Shown: positions 54,103-64,000, counted from the first letter of the stretch. The stretch is DNA of 64,000 nucleotides from Rhodoferax sp. (GCF_013297935.1 NZ_JAAFIX010000001.1:310001-374000); one strand, 5' to 3'. Program-made: numbers and translations. Notes: a model not told the origin generated them from the letters alone.

Positions 54103-54666
54103 ATGTCTGATACTCCAAGCCCCTCCAGTCCATCCCCGGCCGCCGACGCAGCGCAAAGCCCCGAAGAAATTCTGGCCGCTGCCGCAGCCCATGAAGTGGA
54201 CGCTTTGACCCAAGCCCAAGCCGAACTGGCAACGCTGAAAGCCAAGAGCAGCGAACTCGCAGACCAGTTTCTGCGCGCCAAGGCAGAAGCAGAAAACGCG
54301 CGCCGCCGGGCCGAAGACGAAATTTCCAAAGCGCGCAAGTTCGCTGTGGAGAGCTTTGCGGAAAGCATGCTGCCTGTGGCAGACAGCTTGGAAGCCGGCC
54401 TGGTGATCAAGGACGCGACCCCGGAGCAAATCCGCGAAGGCGCAACGGCCACGCTGCGCCAACTGGTCGCCGCACTGGAGCGCAACAAAGTTATCGCCAT
54501 CGCCCCTACCGCCGGCACCAAGTTCGATCCACACCAGCACCAGGCCATCAGCGTGGTGCCCTCTGAGCATGAGGCCAACACGGTAGTCAGCGTGCTGCAA
54601 AAGGGTTACTCGATTGCAGACCGTGTCTTGCGCCCTGCTCTCGTTACGGTGTCAGCCCCCAAGTAA
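54103..54666 (+). CDS. grpE: GrpE nucleotide exchange factor
   Basis: This 187-residue DnaK cochaperone has a long coiled coil ([34 protein letters not shown]) then the beta-domain ([33 protein letters not shown]). The segment [19 protein letters not shown] is family-typical. It is first of the grpE-dnaK-dnaJ set and has a sigma-32-like promoter. Confidence 0.95.
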   Translation: MSDTPSPSSPSPAADAAQSPEEILAAAAAHEVDALTQAQAELATLKAKSSELADQFLRAKAEAENARRRAEDEISKARKFAVESFAESMLPVADSLEAGLVIKDATPEQIREGATATLRQLVAALERNKVIAIAPTAGTKFDPHQHQAISVVPSEHEANTVVSVLQKGYSIADRVLRPALVTVSAPK

Positions 54667-54709
54667 GGCCGGAGCCGGCTGAAACTCACCATTTTTTGGG
54701 TGTCGGGCG

Positions 54710-54736
54710 CTTGAAACCATCTTAGTAGCCCACACC
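54710..54736 (+). promoter_or_regulatory. Possible second sigma-32 promoter before dnaK
   Basis: CTTGAAA (54710-54716), 12-bp spacer, CCCACACC (54729-54736). The spacing is slightly short and the -10 imperfect. Confidence 0.35.
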
Positions 54737-54775
54737 TTATTCACATCTGAATTTTTAAGTTATCAGGAGCACACC

Positions 54776-56719
54776 ATGGGAAGAATCATTGGAATTGACT
54801 TGGGCACCACCAACAGCTGCGTCGCCATCATGGAGGGCAACACGCCCAAAGTGATCGAGAACGCCGAAGGTGCACGTACCACGCCCTCCATCATTGCTTA
54901 CCAGGAAGACGGCGAAGTGTTGGTCGGTGCATCGGCCAAGCGCCAATCGGTCACCAACCCCAAAAACACCCTGTACGCAGTGAAGCGCCTGATCGGCCGC
55001 AAGTTCACTGAAAAGGAAGTGCAAAAAGACATCGACCTGATGCCCTACACCATTGCAGCGGCCGACAACGGCGACGCCTGGGTAGAAGTGCGCGGCAACC
55101 GCATGGCACCGCAGCAGGTCAGCGCTGACATTCTCCGCAAGATGAAGAAGACTGCGGAAGACTACCTCGGTGAAGAAGTCACAGAGGCCGTGATTACGGT
55201 GCCCGCATACTTTAACGACGCCCAGCGCCAAGCGACCAAAGACGCCGGCCGTATTGCCGGTCTCGATGTCAAGCGCATCATCAACGAACCTACCGCAGCT
55301 GCCTTGGCCTTCGGTATGGACAAGAACGAAAAGGGCGACCGCAAGATCGCCGTGTATGACTTGGGCGGCGGCACCTTCGACGTATCCATCATCGAAATCG
55401 CCGATGTGGACGGTGAAAAGCAATTCGAAGTGCTGTCGACCAACGGCGACACCTTCCTGGGCGGTGAGGATTTCGACCAGCGCGTGATTGACTTCATCAT
55501 CTCCGAGTTCAAGAAAGAACAAGGCGTTGACCTGTCCAAAGACGTTTTGGCTTTGCAGCGTTTGAAGGAAGCCGCCGAAAAGGCCAAGATCGAACTCTCC
55601 AGCAGCTCCCAGACCGACATCAACCTGCCCTACATCACTGCAGATGCGTCCGGCCCCAAGCACCTGAACATCAAGCTGACCCGCGCCAAGCTGGAGTCTT
55701 TGGTGGAAGAGCTGATCGAGCGCACGATTGCGCCGATCCGCACGGCGCTGAAAGACGCAGGCGTTTCCGCATCTGAAATTCACGATGTGATTCTGGTCGG
55801 CGGCATGACCCGCATGCCCAAAGTGCAAGAAAAGGTCAAGGAATTGTTCGGCAAGGAACCCCGCAAGGACGTGAACCCCGACGAAGCCGTGGCCGTGGGT
55901 GCCGCGATCCAGGGTCAAGTTCTCTCTGGTGACCGCAAAGACGTGCTGTTGTTGGACGTGACGCCTCTGTCCTTGGGTATTGAAACCCTGGGCGGCGTGA
56001 TGACCAAAATGATCACCAAAAACACCACGATCCCGACCAAGTTTGCGCAAACCTTCTCAACCGCAGAAGACAACCAGCCTGCCGTGACCATCAAGGTGTT
56101 CCAGGGTGAGCGTGAAATCGCTGCAGTGAACAAGATGTTGGGCGAATTCAACCTCGAAGGCATCCCGCCAGCAGCGCGCGGCACACCCCAGATCGAAGTG
56201 TCCTTCGACATTGACGCCAACGGCATTTTGCACGTGGGCGCCAAAGACAAGGGTACCGGCAAGGAAAACAAGATCACCATCAAAGCCAACTCCGGCCTGT
56301 CGGAAGACGAGATCCAGCAAATGGTGAAAGATGCTGAACTGAATGCCGCTGACGACAAGAAAAAGCTCGAATTGGTGCAAGCTAAAAACGAAGCGGACGC
56401 CAACGTCCACAGCGTGAAAAAGAGCTTGACCGAATACGGCGACAAGCTCGAAGCCGGCGAAAAAGAAAAGATCGAGGCGGCCATCAAGGACCTCGAAGAC
56501 ACCCTGAAGTCTGACGACAAGGACGCCATCAAAGCCAAGAGCGATGCGCTGATGGCCGCCAGCCAGAAACTGGGCGAAAAAATGTACGCTGACATGCAAG
56601 CCCAGCAGGCTGCAGAAGGCGGAGCCCAGCCGGAGGCAGAAGCAGCCCAGGCTTCTTCCAAGCCAGCCCACGACGACAATGTGGTCGACGCGGAAGTCAA
56701 GGAAGTCAAAAAAGGCTGA
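54776..56719 (+). CDS. dnaK: DnaK (Hsp70) chaperone
   Basis: This 647-residue Hsp70 has the ATPase signatures [31 protein letters not shown] and [14 protein letters not shown]. The linker [19 protein letters not shown] leads into the peptide-binding domain and helical lid. The C-terminal tail is acidic ([12 protein letters not shown]). Its AGGAG ribosome site is 8 bp before the ATG. It is followed by a terminator at 56747. Confidence 0.98.
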   Translation: MGRIIGIDLGTTNSCVAIMEGNTPKVIENAEGARTTPSIIAYQEDGEVLVGASAKRQSVTNPKNTLYAVKRLIGRKFTEKEVQKDIDLMPYTIAAADNGDAWVEVRGNRMAPQQVSADILRKMKKTAEDYLGEEVTEAVITVPAYFNDAQRQATKDAGRIAGLDVKRIINEPTAAALAFGMDKNEKGDRKIAVYDLGGGTFDVSIIEIADVDGEKQFEVLSTNGDTFLGGEDFDQRVIDFIISEFKKEQGVDLSKDVLALQRLKEAAEKAKIELSSSSQTDINLPYITADASGPKHLNIKLTRAKLESLVEELIERTIAPIRTALKDAGVSASEIHDVILVGGMTRMPKVQEKVKELFGKEPRKDVNPDEAVAVGAAIQGQVLSGDRKDVLLLDVTPLSLGIETLGGVMTKMITKNTTIPTKFAQTFSTAEDNQPAVTIKVFQGEREIAAVNKMLGEFNLEGIPPAARGTPQIEVSFDIDANGILHVGAKDKGTGKENKITIKANSGLSEDEIQQMVKDAELNAADDKKKLELVQAKNEADANVHSVKKSLTEYGDKLEAGEKEKIEAAIKDLEDTLKSDDKDAIKAKSDALMAASQKLGEKMYADMQAQQAAEGGAQPEAEAAQASSKPAHDDNVVDAEVKEVKKG

Positions 56720-56746
56720 GCCGGCTGACGAGCGCAGCACCACGAT

Positions 56747-56785
56747 GCCGCGTTGAACACCAGTAGGGGTTCAACGCGGCTTTTC
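56747..56785 (+). terminator. Rho-independent terminator after dnaK
   Basis: 12-bp stem GCCGCGTTGAAC/GTTCAACGCGGC followed by TTTT. It probably attenuates transcription into dnaJ. Confidence 0.85.
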
Positions 56786-56811
56786 TGTTGTAACCAGGCA
56801 CAGAGACACAC

Positions 56812-57942
56812 ATGGCCAAACGTGACTATTACGAAATTCTGGGCGTCAGCAAGACCGCCTCAGAAGAAGAAATTAAAAAGGCCTATCGCAAACTGGCGAT
56901 GAAGCACCACCCTGACCGCAATCAGGGTGATGCCGCCAAAGCTGCCGAAGAGAAGTTCAAAGAAGGCAAAGAAGCCTACGAAATGCTCTCGGACGCCCAG
57001 AAACGTGCCGCCTACGACCAGTACGGGCACGCAGGCGTTGACCCTAACCGGGGTGGCGGCGGCGGTGAGGGGTATGGCGGTTTTGCTGAAGCTTTCGGCG
57101 ATATTTTTGGCGATATGTTCGGCCAGCAGCGCGGTGGCGCACGCGGCGGACGTCAGGTCTACCGCGGCAGCGACTTGAGCTACGCGATGGAAGTGACCCT
57201 CGAAGAAGCGGCTCGCGGCAAAGACGCGCAGATCCGTATTCCCAGCTGGGACAACTGCGACACCTGCAAAGGCACCGGTGCTAAACCGGGCACCCAGGTC
57301 AAAACCTGCGGCACCTGCAATGGCGCGGGTACCGTGCAGATGCGGCAAGGCTTTTTCAGTGTTCAGCAGACCTGCCCGACTTGCCGCGGTACTGGCAAAG
57401 TCATCCCCGAGCCCTGCAATGCCTGCAGCGGTCAAGGCAAGATCAAGCGTCAGAAAACGCTGGAAGTCAAAATTCCGGCGGGTATCGACGGCGGCATGCG
57501 CATCCGCAGCGCGGGCAATGGTGAGCCCGGTACCAACGGCGGGCCACCCGGAGATCTGTATATCGAAATCCGGCTGAAGAAGCACGATATCTTTGAGCGC
57601 GACGGCGATGATCTGCATTGCTCTGTGCCCATCAGCTTTGTGACTGCTGCGCTGGGCGGCGAAATCGACGTGCCGACACTCGCCGGCAAGGCGGCGATCG
57701 ACATCCCCGAAGGTACCCAGACCGGCAAGCAGTTCCGACTGCGCGGCAAAGGCATCAAAGGCGTGCGCTCCAGCTACCCCGGTGACCTGTATTGCCACAT
57801 CACGGTAGAGACGCCGGTCAAACTCACCGAGCACCAGCGCAAGCTGCTCAAGGAATTGGATGAGTCGTTTAAAAAAGGCGGCAGCAAACACTCACCCACC
57901 GGTGACAGCTGGACCGACCGGTTGAAAAGCTTTTTTAGCTGA
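56812..57942 (+). CDS. dnaJ: DnaJ (Hsp40) cochaperone
   Basis: This 376-residue type I J protein has the J domain with HPD ([12 protein letters not shown]), then a Gly-rich linker with a GGGGG run. The zinc-finger region has four CxxCxGxG repeats ([36 protein letters not shown]), followed by the two substrate-binding domains. The order with grpE and dnaK is typical for betaproteobacteria. Confidence 0.97.
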   Translation: MAKRDYYEILGVSKTASEEEIKKAYRKLAMKHHPDRNQGDAAKAAEEKFKEGKEAYEMLSDAQKRAAYDQYGHAGVDPNRGGGGGEGYGGFAEAFGDIFGDMFGQQRGGARGGRQVYRGSDLSYAMEVTLEEAARGKDAQIRIPSWDNCDTCKGTGAKPGTQVKTCGTCNGAGTVQMRQGFFSVQQTCPTCRGTGKVIPEPCNACSGQGKIKRQKTLEVKIPAGIDGGMRIRSAGNGEPGTNGGPPGDLYIEIRLKKHDIFERDGDDLHCSVPISFVTAALGGEIDVPTLAGKAAIDIPEGTQTGKQFRLRGKGIKGVRSSYPGDLYCHITVETPVKLTEHQRKLLKELDESFKKGGSKHSPTGDSWTDRLKSFFS

Positions 57943-57979
57943 TCCAAGTCAAACTCAGGGCTCGCCCTGAACACCACTA

Positions 57980-58019
57980 AAAGCCGCTCGGGTCTATAAA
58001 GGACCCGGCGGCTTTTTTT
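57980..58019 (+). terminator. Rho-independent terminator after dnaJ
   Basis: AAAGCCGC/GCGGCTTT outer stem with inner CGGGTC/GACCCG and a T tract. Confidence 0.85.
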
Positions 58020-58061
58020 GCTTGGTGGTGCACACCTTGGGCTCGCCGGGGAGTGAGCGTC

Positions 58062-59426
58062 ATGTCCGTCACCATTTCTTTTCTCGGCGGAGCAGGCACA
58101 GTTACCGGATCCAAATATTGGGTGCGTGCCGGCACGCAGAGCTTGCTGGTCGATTGCGGACTGTTCCAGGGTTACAAACCTTTGCGACTGCGCAATTGGG
58201 CCGCGAGCCCCCTGCAGCCGGACGACCTGGAGGCCATTCTGCTGACCCACGCCCACCTGGATCACAGTGGCTACCTCCCTTTGCTGGCGAGGGATGGATT
58301 CCGAGGGCCTGTGTTCTGCTCAGCGGGCACGAAAGATCTTTGCAAAATCTTGCTGCCGGACAGCGGACACATCCAGGAAGAAGACGCCTTGTTTGCCAAC
58401 CGGCATGGATTCTCAAAGCACACACCTGCCCTACCCCTGTACACACGTCAAAATGCCTTGGACAGCCTGGCCCTTCTCAAAGCTGTTCCGCAAAGACAGA
58501 CGTTCTCACCACTCCCGGGGTGGAAAGCGACGCTCCAACCTGCAGGACACATTTTGGGTGCGTCCAGCATCCTGCTCGAAGTCGGCGGCCGAAGGATCTT
58601 GTTTTCCGGCGATCTCGGAAGGCCGGACGACACCCTGATGAACCCACCGGACGCGCCCTCCAGAGCGGACACCATCCTCATCGAGTCCACTTATGGCGAC
58701 CGGCAACACCCCAGAGACAACCTGCTGTCCGAATTGGGTCCTGCGCTGCAGCGCTTGGCCGCCCGCGGTGGCGTGGCGGTGGTACCGGTATTCGCCGTGG
58801 GCCGTGCCCAAGCCTTTTTGTTGGCGATCGCGCAACTCAAAGAGCGTGGTGTCGTTCCTCATGCGCTACCGGTATTCCTCGACAGCCCGATGGCGGTGCA
58901 CACCACTCAACTTTTTCAGCAACATCCTGGAGCCCACCGTCTCAGCCCGCACGAAGTTCAATCATTGACTCACAGTGCCACTTTGATCAGCAGTACCGAC
59001 GAATCGAAGGCCCTGGCTTCACGCCACGGGCCTATGGTCATACTGTCCGCCAGCGGCATGGCAACCGGCGGCAGAGTACTTCATCACTTGGCGCATCATG
59101 CCGGTAACCACCGCAACATGATCCTGCTCACAGGCTTCCAATCACCCGGCACACGGGGTGCAACTTTGGCATCCGGCGCACGCTCCGTCCGGATTCACGG
59201 TAGAGATGTTGAAGTGCAAGCGGAGGTCGTGCAACTGCAGTCCGCTTCCGCCCACGCGGACTCCGGCCAACTGCTGGATTGGCTGAGGCAAGCGCCCCAA
59301 GCCCCTGACCAGGTGTACGTAGTACACGGCGAGGCGAGTGCTGCCGATGCGCTGCGCATCCGCATCGACCGGGAGCTTCACTGGCGGACTGTGGTCCCCG
59401 AACACGGCTCCACGTGGCCCGCGTAG
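58062..59426 (+). CDS. Metallo-beta-lactamase/beta-CASP RNA-processing nuclease
   Basis: This 454-residue predicted endo/exoribonuclease has the zinc-binding LTHAHLDHSGYLPLL (HxHxDH), GATGSK-like start GGAGTVTGSKYWV, GHILGASSILLEVGGRRILFSGDLG and the beta-CASP/KH-like tail with SASGMATGGRVLHHL and SAHADSGQLLDWL. Family members process or degrade RNA. The ATG at 58062 is chosen over a GTG at 58053. It stands alone between terminators and trhO. Confidence 0.9.
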   Translation: MSVTISFLGGAGTVTGSKYWVRAGTQSLLVDCGLFQGYKPLRLRNWAASPLQPDDLEAILLTHAHLDHSGYLPLLARDGFRGPVFCSAGTKDLCKILLPDSGHIQEEDALFANRHGFSKHTPALPLYTRQNALDSLALLKAVPQRQTFSPLPGWKATLQPAGHILGASSILLEVGGRRILFSGDLGRPDDTLMNPPDAPSRADTILIESTYGDRQHPRDNLLSELGPALQRLAARGGVAVVPVFAVGRAQAFLLAIAQLKERGVVPHALPVFLDSPMAVHTTQLFQQHPGAHRLSPHEVQSLTHSATLISSTDESKALASRHGPMVILSASGMATGGRVLHHLAHHAGNHRNMILLTGFQSPGTRGATLASGARSVRIHGRDVEVQAEVVQLQSASAHADSGQLLDWLRQAPQAPDQVYVVHGEASAADALRIRIDRELHWRTVVPEHGSTWPA

Positions 59427-59462
59427 CCTGCGGCACCGGTGTCAACGGGCACAATGGGGGGT

Positions 59463-60410
59463 ATGCCGAATACTGTTTACCTGACCGCAGCCTTTTACAA
59501 GTTTGTTGACCTCCCTGACTATGCCGCGCGCAAGGCACCACTTCTGGAGTTTTGTGAAAGCCGCCAGGTCAAGGGCATGATTTTGCTAGCCGAAGAGGGC
59601 ATTAACAGCACCATTGCAGGCCGGCCTGAGGACGTGCATGCCGTCCTGGCTTACCTTCGTGCGGACCCGCTGCTGGCCGACCTGCAACACAAGGAGTCTT
59701 TTTCCGAGAAGGCGCCGTTCTACCGCATGAAAGTCAGGTTGAAGAAAGAGATTGTGACCTTGCAGGTGCCAGGCATCAGCCCCACCAAAATGGCCGGTAT
59801 TTATGTCAAACCCCAAGACTGGAACGCACTCATCTCGGACCCGGATGTCGTTGTGGTCGATACCCGCAATAACTACGAGGTAGAGCTTGGCACTTTCAAG
59901 GGCGCCATTGACCCCCGTATCAAAAGTTTTGCGGAGCTACCGGCATGGGTGGCTCAGTCAGGACTTACGGGTTCGCCAGACAAAAAGCCCAAGGTCGCCA
60001 TGTTCTGCACCGGCGGCATACGCTGCGAAAAATCGACCGCCTACATGCGTGAGCAAGGCTTTGAGGAGGTTTACCACCTGGAGGGGGGCATTCTCAAATA
60101 CTTGGAAACCATTCCACAGGACCAAAGCCTCTGGCAAGGCGAGTGCTTTGTGTTCGATGAGCGCGTTTCCGTAGGCCATGGCCTCGCCCCCGGCCCACAC
60201 ACGCTCTGTCGCTCGTGCCGCCACCCTCTGCAAGCAGGGGCTACCGAATCCCCTCTGTTTGAAGCCGGCGTGAGCTGCCCCCGCTGCCATGCACACACCA
60301 GCGACGAGCAAAAAGCCAACGCAAGAGAGCGCCAACGGCAGTGGGAACTCGCAAAGCAGCGCCAGCAAGTGCACATAGGCGCAACCCTCGCCAAGCCGCA
60401 ATCCACCTGA
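59463..60410 (+). CDS. trhO: tRNA uridine(34) hydroxylase (rhodanese-like)
   Basis: This 315-residue protein of the TrhO/YceA family makes 5-hydroxyuridine at the wobble position of tRNAs. The N-terminal acylphosphatase-like domain has LLAEEGINSTIAGRPEDV. The rhodanese domain has VVVDTRNNYEVELGTFKGAIDP and the active-site loop MFCTGGIRCEKSTAYMREQGF. A C-terminal zinc-ribbon-like part (CRSCRHPL, SCPRCHAHTSDEQK) is present. The ATG at 59463 is preferred over a 59439 start. Confidence 0.93.
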   Translation: MPNTVYLTAAFYKFVDLPDYAARKAPLLEFCESRQVKGMILLAEEGINSTIAGRPEDVHAVLAYLRADPLLADLQHKESFSEKAPFYRMKVRLKKEIVTLQVPGISPTKMAGIYVKPQDWNALISDPDVVVVDTRNNYEVELGTFKGAIDPRIKSFAELPAWVAQSGLTGSPDKKPKVAMFCTGGIRCEKSTAYMREQGFEEVYHLEGGILKYLETIPQDQSLWQGECFVFDERVSVGHGLAPGPHTLCRSCRHPLQAGATESPLFEAGVSCPRCHAHTSDEQKANARERQRQWELAKQRQQVHIGATLAKPQST

Positions 60411-60420
60411 CAGGTCCGGA

Positions 60421-61080
60421 GTGAGCACCTTGAGTCTTCCGGTCCTCTACACCTTCCGCCGGTGCCCTTATGCCATGCGCGCCCGCTTGGCTATTCTGGC
60501 CAGTGGCACACGGGTCCAGTTGCGTGAGGTGGTCTTGCGCAACAAGCCTGCGGCGCTGATCGAGGCATCGCCCAAGGCCACCGTGCCGGTGTTAGTGCTA
60601 CCGGATGGTGAAGTTATCGAGCAAAGCCTGGACATCATGCATTGGGCCTTGCGCAGCCAAGACCCATGGGGGTGGCTGCCCACCACACCGCAAGCTGAAC
60701 AAAAGACTGCGGCGCTCATCCACCAGTGTGATGTGGACTTCAAACCGCTCCTGGACCGGTACAAGTACCCGAACCGCTTCGGTCTTGCTGACGGCTTGGT
60801 CCACCAGGCACATGGGGCCGTATTTCTCACGCAGCTGGACCAGCACTTGAACGATAGCCCCTTCCTGCATGGCCTCCATTGGGGCATGGCAGATACCGCA
60901 TTGGCACCTTTTGTCAGGCAATTCGCGCATACGGATAAGGCATGGTTTACGGCCCAAAACTGGCCTGCACTGGCACAGTGGCTGCAGGCCTTCGAAAGCT
61001 CTGAAACATTCACCCACTGCATGGAGGCCCACGCCCCGTGGCTGGAGGGCGATGCCCCCCTCATCTTTCCGATTCAGTAA
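60421..61080 (+). CDS. Glutathione S-transferase family protein
   Basis: This 219-residue GST has an N-terminal thioredoxin-like domain (LYTFRRCPYAMRARLAILAS, with CPYA; VPVLVLPDGEVIEQSLDIMHW) and an all-helical C-terminal domain. The CPYA motif relates it to glutaredoxin-2-like or omega-type GSTs that use Cys and not Tyr/Ser. The GTG at 60421 follows trhO by 10 bp, so they are probably co-transcribed. The substrate is unknown. Confidence 0.85.
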   Translation: MSTLSLPVLYTFRRCPYAMRARLAILASGTRVQLREVVLRNKPAALIEASPKATVPVLVLPDGEVIEQSLDIMHWALRSQDPWGWLPTTPQAEQKTAALIHQCDVDFKPLLDRYKYPNRFGLADGLVHQAHGAVFLTQLDQHLNDSPFLHGLHWGMADTALAPFVRQFAHTDKAWFTAQNWPALAQWLQAFESSETFTHCMEAHAPWLEGDAPLIFPIQ

Positions 61081-61271
61081 CCGATTTTCGCCACGCGACA
61101 CGGGCTTACAACTCGTTACCAGAAACCCCGCTCGCAAGCCTGTTTACAGTCAGCTAGGCGTCTTTAGCCGCTGCCAGTTTTCTCGGGGCCGTGAGATCAT
61201 TAAGGGTCATCTGCAACCCAATCTTTACGCAACACGGAACGCAAGTTTCCGGTTGTTCAACCCGTTGGCCC

Positions 61272-63653
61272 ATGAGCGCTTTTCAGTCATTAACTGCCGG
61301 CAACAGCACCCCCGAATCACGGGCCCGTGCTCAACGCCTGGTGCGCGCCATGATAGGAAAGACACTCGGCTTTTTTGAAGAGCGCGATACCGCCTGCATC
61401 AAACACCTGCGTGGTCATTTGTTGGATCTTGCCGACGGGAAGGTGCCGATGCTTCAAGGCCAGAACTTACGGGCGGCGTCCATGCTGCTGGACCGACAGC
61501 CCGACCGGTTTCTAAAGTCTTACCGTCAGCAACTCCAAGTTGCTCTGCAGGAAGAGGTCACCACCGTCTGGCCTCACATGTCTCAGCTGTCGGCACCGCA
61601 AGCCAGTGACATGGATACCCTCGAAGGCATGTCGTTCAGCCTGATTGACGTCGATGAGGTTCACCGCATCCTGCTGCTGGACCGGGTTGCCCAGCGCTTT
61701 AATTTGCAGTTTGAACCTTTGCTGACCCCCTTGTCCACCAAACTGGCGGCACTGGTGGGCGACGAGTCTGTGTCACTGTCCCAGAATCCGTTCCGGCCCC
61801 TGGTGCTACTCAAAGGTTTCATGCTGGGCTGGGAAAAGAGCGAGCTGGATCCGCAAGTCACAGAATCCTTGATCGATGCCCTGGAGCCCGCACATTTTGT
61901 CAATCTAGAGGGCTTGTACAAGGATCTGCTGGGTGTACTCACGCAAGCTGGCGTGCACGCAACGACCGTGCACCGCATCCGGAAGTCCCCCGAAGGCAGC
62001 TCCAACTTCGCCCCCCTGAGCGGACCGGCCAGCATCCAGCCCCACAGTGCTGCCGCGCCTCTGACAGCGCCAACACAAAACGGCGGCCCAGCCAGTAGAA
62101 CCATGGAGCTGCAGCCACCGCAAGCAGCCGGCCGTGCGGCCTGGCCCCAGTGGGCCGGCTCCGCACCCCAGTTGGTTCAACAGGTTAGGCAATTTTTGCA
62201 GCGTTTAGGGGTGGGCCGCTCTTCAGACGAGCAGGCGGACACCTTTGAATTTTCCGATGGAAGTCACGACATGTCGGGCTCCCAGGCGGGCCTGTCGATT
62301 CCTGCCGATCCCGCCTTGTTGCAGTACCTTGGCGCCATGCAGGCCGGTGCCGGACGTGGCTCTAGTTTTCAGTCTCTGGTGCCGGATGATGCCCAGGCCT
62401 CTGAGGGCGTTCACTCCAATGTCTTGCGCCACCTGCGGGACCAGCCCGCTTTCCAGGACGCCCAGGAACTGGACCGTGGAACCGTAGATGCTTTGGCCGA
62501 AGTGTTCGACTATGTTTTTGCAGATATGGCCATTCCGGCCGAGCTGAAGGTGGTGATCGGCAAGCTCCAGATTCCGGTACTCCGGGCCGCCATGATGGAC
62601 CGCGACTTTTTCCTCAGCGCAGAACATCCCGCCCGGAAACTGATCGACACCTTGGCCTCCGCCTCGGTGACCTGGACGCCGGAAAAAGGCGAGCACGATC
62701 CTCTCTATGTCCGGATTGAGTCAACCGTGCAAAGAGTGCTGCACGAGTTCAATGACGACCTCACGCTGTTTACTTTGCTTCTGGCTGAGTTCACAGAATT
62801 CCTGTTCGAGTGCGAACAACAGGCCGACAAACACATCGAGCCGGTTGCCGCGCGTGAAAACAACCAGGAGCAGTTATTCGCGGCCTTGGCCCATGCGGAT
62901 GAGGTGGTCCACGCCCGCATCAGTAACTTGCCGGCCCACCTGCCGCTCGCCCCGTTTCTCAAGCCTTTTCTGGCCCATCAATGGCGTGAAGTCATCGCCT
63001 TGGCCTGGATGACAGAAGACACCCACGCAGGCCATTGGAACAGCGTAGTCAGCACGATGGATCAGCTCATCTGGAGTACGCAGCCCAAAACCACGCCCCA
63101 AGAGCGGCAAGAATTGGTGGGGATCTTGCCGGACCTGGTTCGCACTCTTAACGCCGAACTGGACGGTATTGAGTGGGACGGTGAAGAACGCGGAAACTTC
63201 ACGCGTCGCCTGATTGCGACCCACATGCTGGCCATCCGGATGAAGGCCGCAATTCCCATGGACACGCAAGGAGCCGCCTTGGAAGAGACTGCAGGCGACC
63301 AGGCTATGCAAGCACTCGATGAGCGACGGGCCAGCAACCTTGCCGAGCAAGACCCCAAAGCGATGGACGATTTTGATGCCAACGCTCAGTTACTGACCCG
63401 GGGCGTGTGGTTCGAAAAAGTGCAGCCTGAATTGGCGCCCTTCCGCTGCCGCCTCAGCTGGGTCAGCCCGATGCGGACCCGGTTTTTGTTCACCAACCGT
63501 GAAGGCTTCGACGCTTTTGTACTCTCCGAGCGCGAGGTGGCCCAGATGCTACGTGACGGTGAACTGCAAATGCTGGATCAGGCGCCGATTGTGGAGCGCG
63601 CGCTCAACCGGCTCATGGCAGACAACGCGCCCGACCTGCAACTTCAAGCGTAA
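61272..63653 (+). CDS. DUF1631 family protein
   Basis: This 793-residue cytoplasmic protein of a family restricted largely to beta- and gammaproteobacteria has typical segments such as LRGHLLDLADGKVPMLQGQNLRAASMLLDR, SLIDVDEVHRILLLDRVAQRF, DYVFADMAIPAELKVVIGKLQIPVLRAAMMDRDFF and the C-terminal RGVWFEKVQPELAPFRCRLSWVSPMRTRFLFTNREG. That last part resembles a PilZ-like beta-barrel, so c-di-GMP sensing is possible. The middle (residues about 240-340) is low-complexity. The ATG at 61272 is chosen; an upstream frame from 61191 is unlikely. It is convergent to the last gene. Confidence 0.85.
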   Translation: MSAFQSLTAGNSTPESRARAQRLVRAMIGKTLGFFEERDTACIKHLRGHLLDLADGKVPMLQGQNLRAASMLLDRQPDRFLKSYRQQLQVALQEEVTTVWPHMSQLSAPQASDMDTLEGMSFSLIDVDEVHRILLLDRVAQRFNLQFEPLLTPLSTKLAALVGDESVSLSQNPFRPLVLLKGFMLGWEKSELDPQVTESLIDALEPAHFVNLEGLYKDLLGVLTQAGVHATTVHRIRKSPEGSSNFAPLSGPASIQPHSAAAPLTAPTQNGGPASRTMELQPPQAAGRAAWPQWAGSAPQLVQQVRQFLQRLGVGRSSDEQADTFEFSDGSHDMSGSQAGLSIPADPALLQYLGAMQAGAGRGSSFQSLVPDDAQASEGVHSNVLRHLRDQPAFQDAQELDRGTVDALAEVFDYVFADMAIPAELKVVIGKLQIPVLRAAMMDRDFFLSAEHPARKLIDTLASASVTWTPEKGEHDPLYVRIESTVQRVLHEFNDDLTLFTLLLAEFTEFLFECEQQADKHIEPVAARENNQEQLFAALAHADEVVHARISNLPAHLPLAPFLKPFLAHQWREVIALAWMTEDTHAGHWNSVVSTMDQLIWSTQPKTTPQERQELVGILPDLVRTLNAELDGIEWDGEERGNFTRRLIATHMLAIRMKAAIPMDTQGAALEETAGDQAMQALDERRASNLAEQDPKAMDDFDANAQLLTRGVWFEKVQPELAPFRCRLSWVSPMRTRFLFTNREGFDAFVLSEREVAQMLRDGELQMLDQAPIVERALNRLMADNAPDLQLQA

Positions 63654-64000
63654 TTGCGGGTCAACAGCGCATTTCTTGCGTCGACGTACTCCTGTTTGAG
63701 TCGTGCGATGAAGGCTCCGGCGGGTTGAATTTGATCGATAGCACCGATGCCCTGACCGCAACCCCAAATGTCTTTCCAGGCCTTGGCCGATGCACCGCCA
63801 AAGTTCATTTTGCTGGGGTCGCTTTCCGGCAGGTTTTCAGGGTCCAGGCCAGCGCTGCGGATACTCGGCGCGAGGTAGTTGCCATGCACTCCTGTGAACA
63901 AATTGCTGTACACAATGTCGTCGGAGTTGTTGTCCACAATGGCCTGCTTGTATTCCTGCGCGGCACGGGCCTCTTCGGTCGCGATAAAGGCGGAACCGAT
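63644..64000 (-). CDS. Nitronate monooxygenase-like flavoprotein, 5' part outside window
   Basis: The C-terminal 118 residues of an NAD(P)H-dependent flavin oxidoreductase/nitronate monooxygenase (TIM barrel with FMN) are visible. Visible parts are GSAFIATEEARAAQEYKQAIV, the FTGVHGNYLAPSIRSAGLDPENLP segment and KAWKDIWGCGQGIGAIDQIQPAGAFIARL. The frame is open to the window edge. It overlaps the DUF1631 stop by 10 bp (convergent). Confidence 0.85.
   Translation of the reverse strand: MGSAFIATEEARAAQEYKQAIVDNNSDDIVYSNLFTGVHGNYLAPSIRSAGLDPENLPESDPSKMNFGGASAKAWKDIWGCGQGIGAIDQIQPAGAFIARLKQEYVDARNALLTRNYA

Noticed and set aside
54755-56050. 431-codon frame opposite dnaK
   Set aside because: Antisense shadow of a highly biased gene; dnaK is certain and the frame has no recognisable features.

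Overview
The window looks like a chromosomal segment of a betaproteobacterium of the order Burkholderiales, most likely family Comamonadaceae (Rhodoferax/Curvibacter-like). The reasons are the high-GC, GC3-rich core genes, the long Lys/Ala-rich N-terminus of RpoD, the grpE-dnaK-dnaJ order, abundant TRAP transporters and chemoreceptors, and a short AGCCC...GCGC...AGCTAT...ATAGCA interspersed element seen at several places. No rRNA, tRNA or CRISPR array was found. The assignment is by eye, without database searches.

Layout. 1-4.3 kb: core genes (3' part of pabB, a Tat-exported transglutaminase-like protein, dinG). 4.5-20.5 kb: a visibly AT-richer accessory island, almost entirely on the minus strand. 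Reading with transcription, its intact part is chemoreceptor, SMP-30 lactonase, GntR/FCD regulator, isopropylmalate/tartrate-dehydrogenase-like enzyme, Gfo/Idh/MocA dehydrogenase, TRAP transporter (dctP-dctQ-dctM), ABM-domain protein, OtnK-type kinase, OtnC-type aldolase, orphan ABC-type binding protein and a second DctP. A second, collapsed copy of the same locus (SMP-30, GntR HTH only, truncated aldolase, signal-peptide scar of the ABC-type binding protein) lies at 4.5-6.5 kb. Between the two copies sits an internally deleted imuA that still carries a textbook LexA box. A tyrosine-recombinase remnant marks the right edge at 20.3-20.5 kb.

20.6-32.3 kb: housekeeping and metabolic genes (SSB-like protein, lipocalin, DUF2237, small Cys-rich protein, DUF3429, TIGR03643, ferredoxin-NADP reductase, thioredoxin-like and TlpA-like proteins, alaS, a MocR regulator divergent from gabT-gabD). 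32.4-37.4 kb: a marR-outer membrane factor-emrA-emrB drug efflux operon. 37.4-46 kb: a membrane protein, CoA-transferase genes divergent from a PAS-LuxR regulator, a second chemoreceptor with NtrC-like sites, pcaC with an IclR remnant, an AhpD-like protein and a gamma-glutamyltransferase. 46-64 kb: core genes dnaG, a periplasmic binding protein, rpoD, aroE, comFB-like, HxlR, FKBP, grpE-dnaK-dnaJ, a beta-CASP nuclease, trhO, a GST, a DUF1631 protein and the 3' part of a nitronate-monooxygenase-like gene.

How the island genes may work together. The same 16-bp operator motif (TTAAYGTRTNYRTTAA-like) occurs in front of the chemoreceptor and of both SMP-30 genes. This predicts one GntR regulon coupling chemotaxis, TRAP uptake, lactone hydrolysis, dehydrogenation, phosphorylation and C-C cleavage of an unidentified acid sugar or sugar lactone. 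The aldolase lacks both the catalytic Glu and the third metal-binding His expected of class II aldolases. OtnI/OtnD partners are absent, and a LeuB/tartrate-dehydrogenase-like enzyme is present instead. The route is therefore probably not the standard tetronate pathway and is the best candidate here for an undescribed system.
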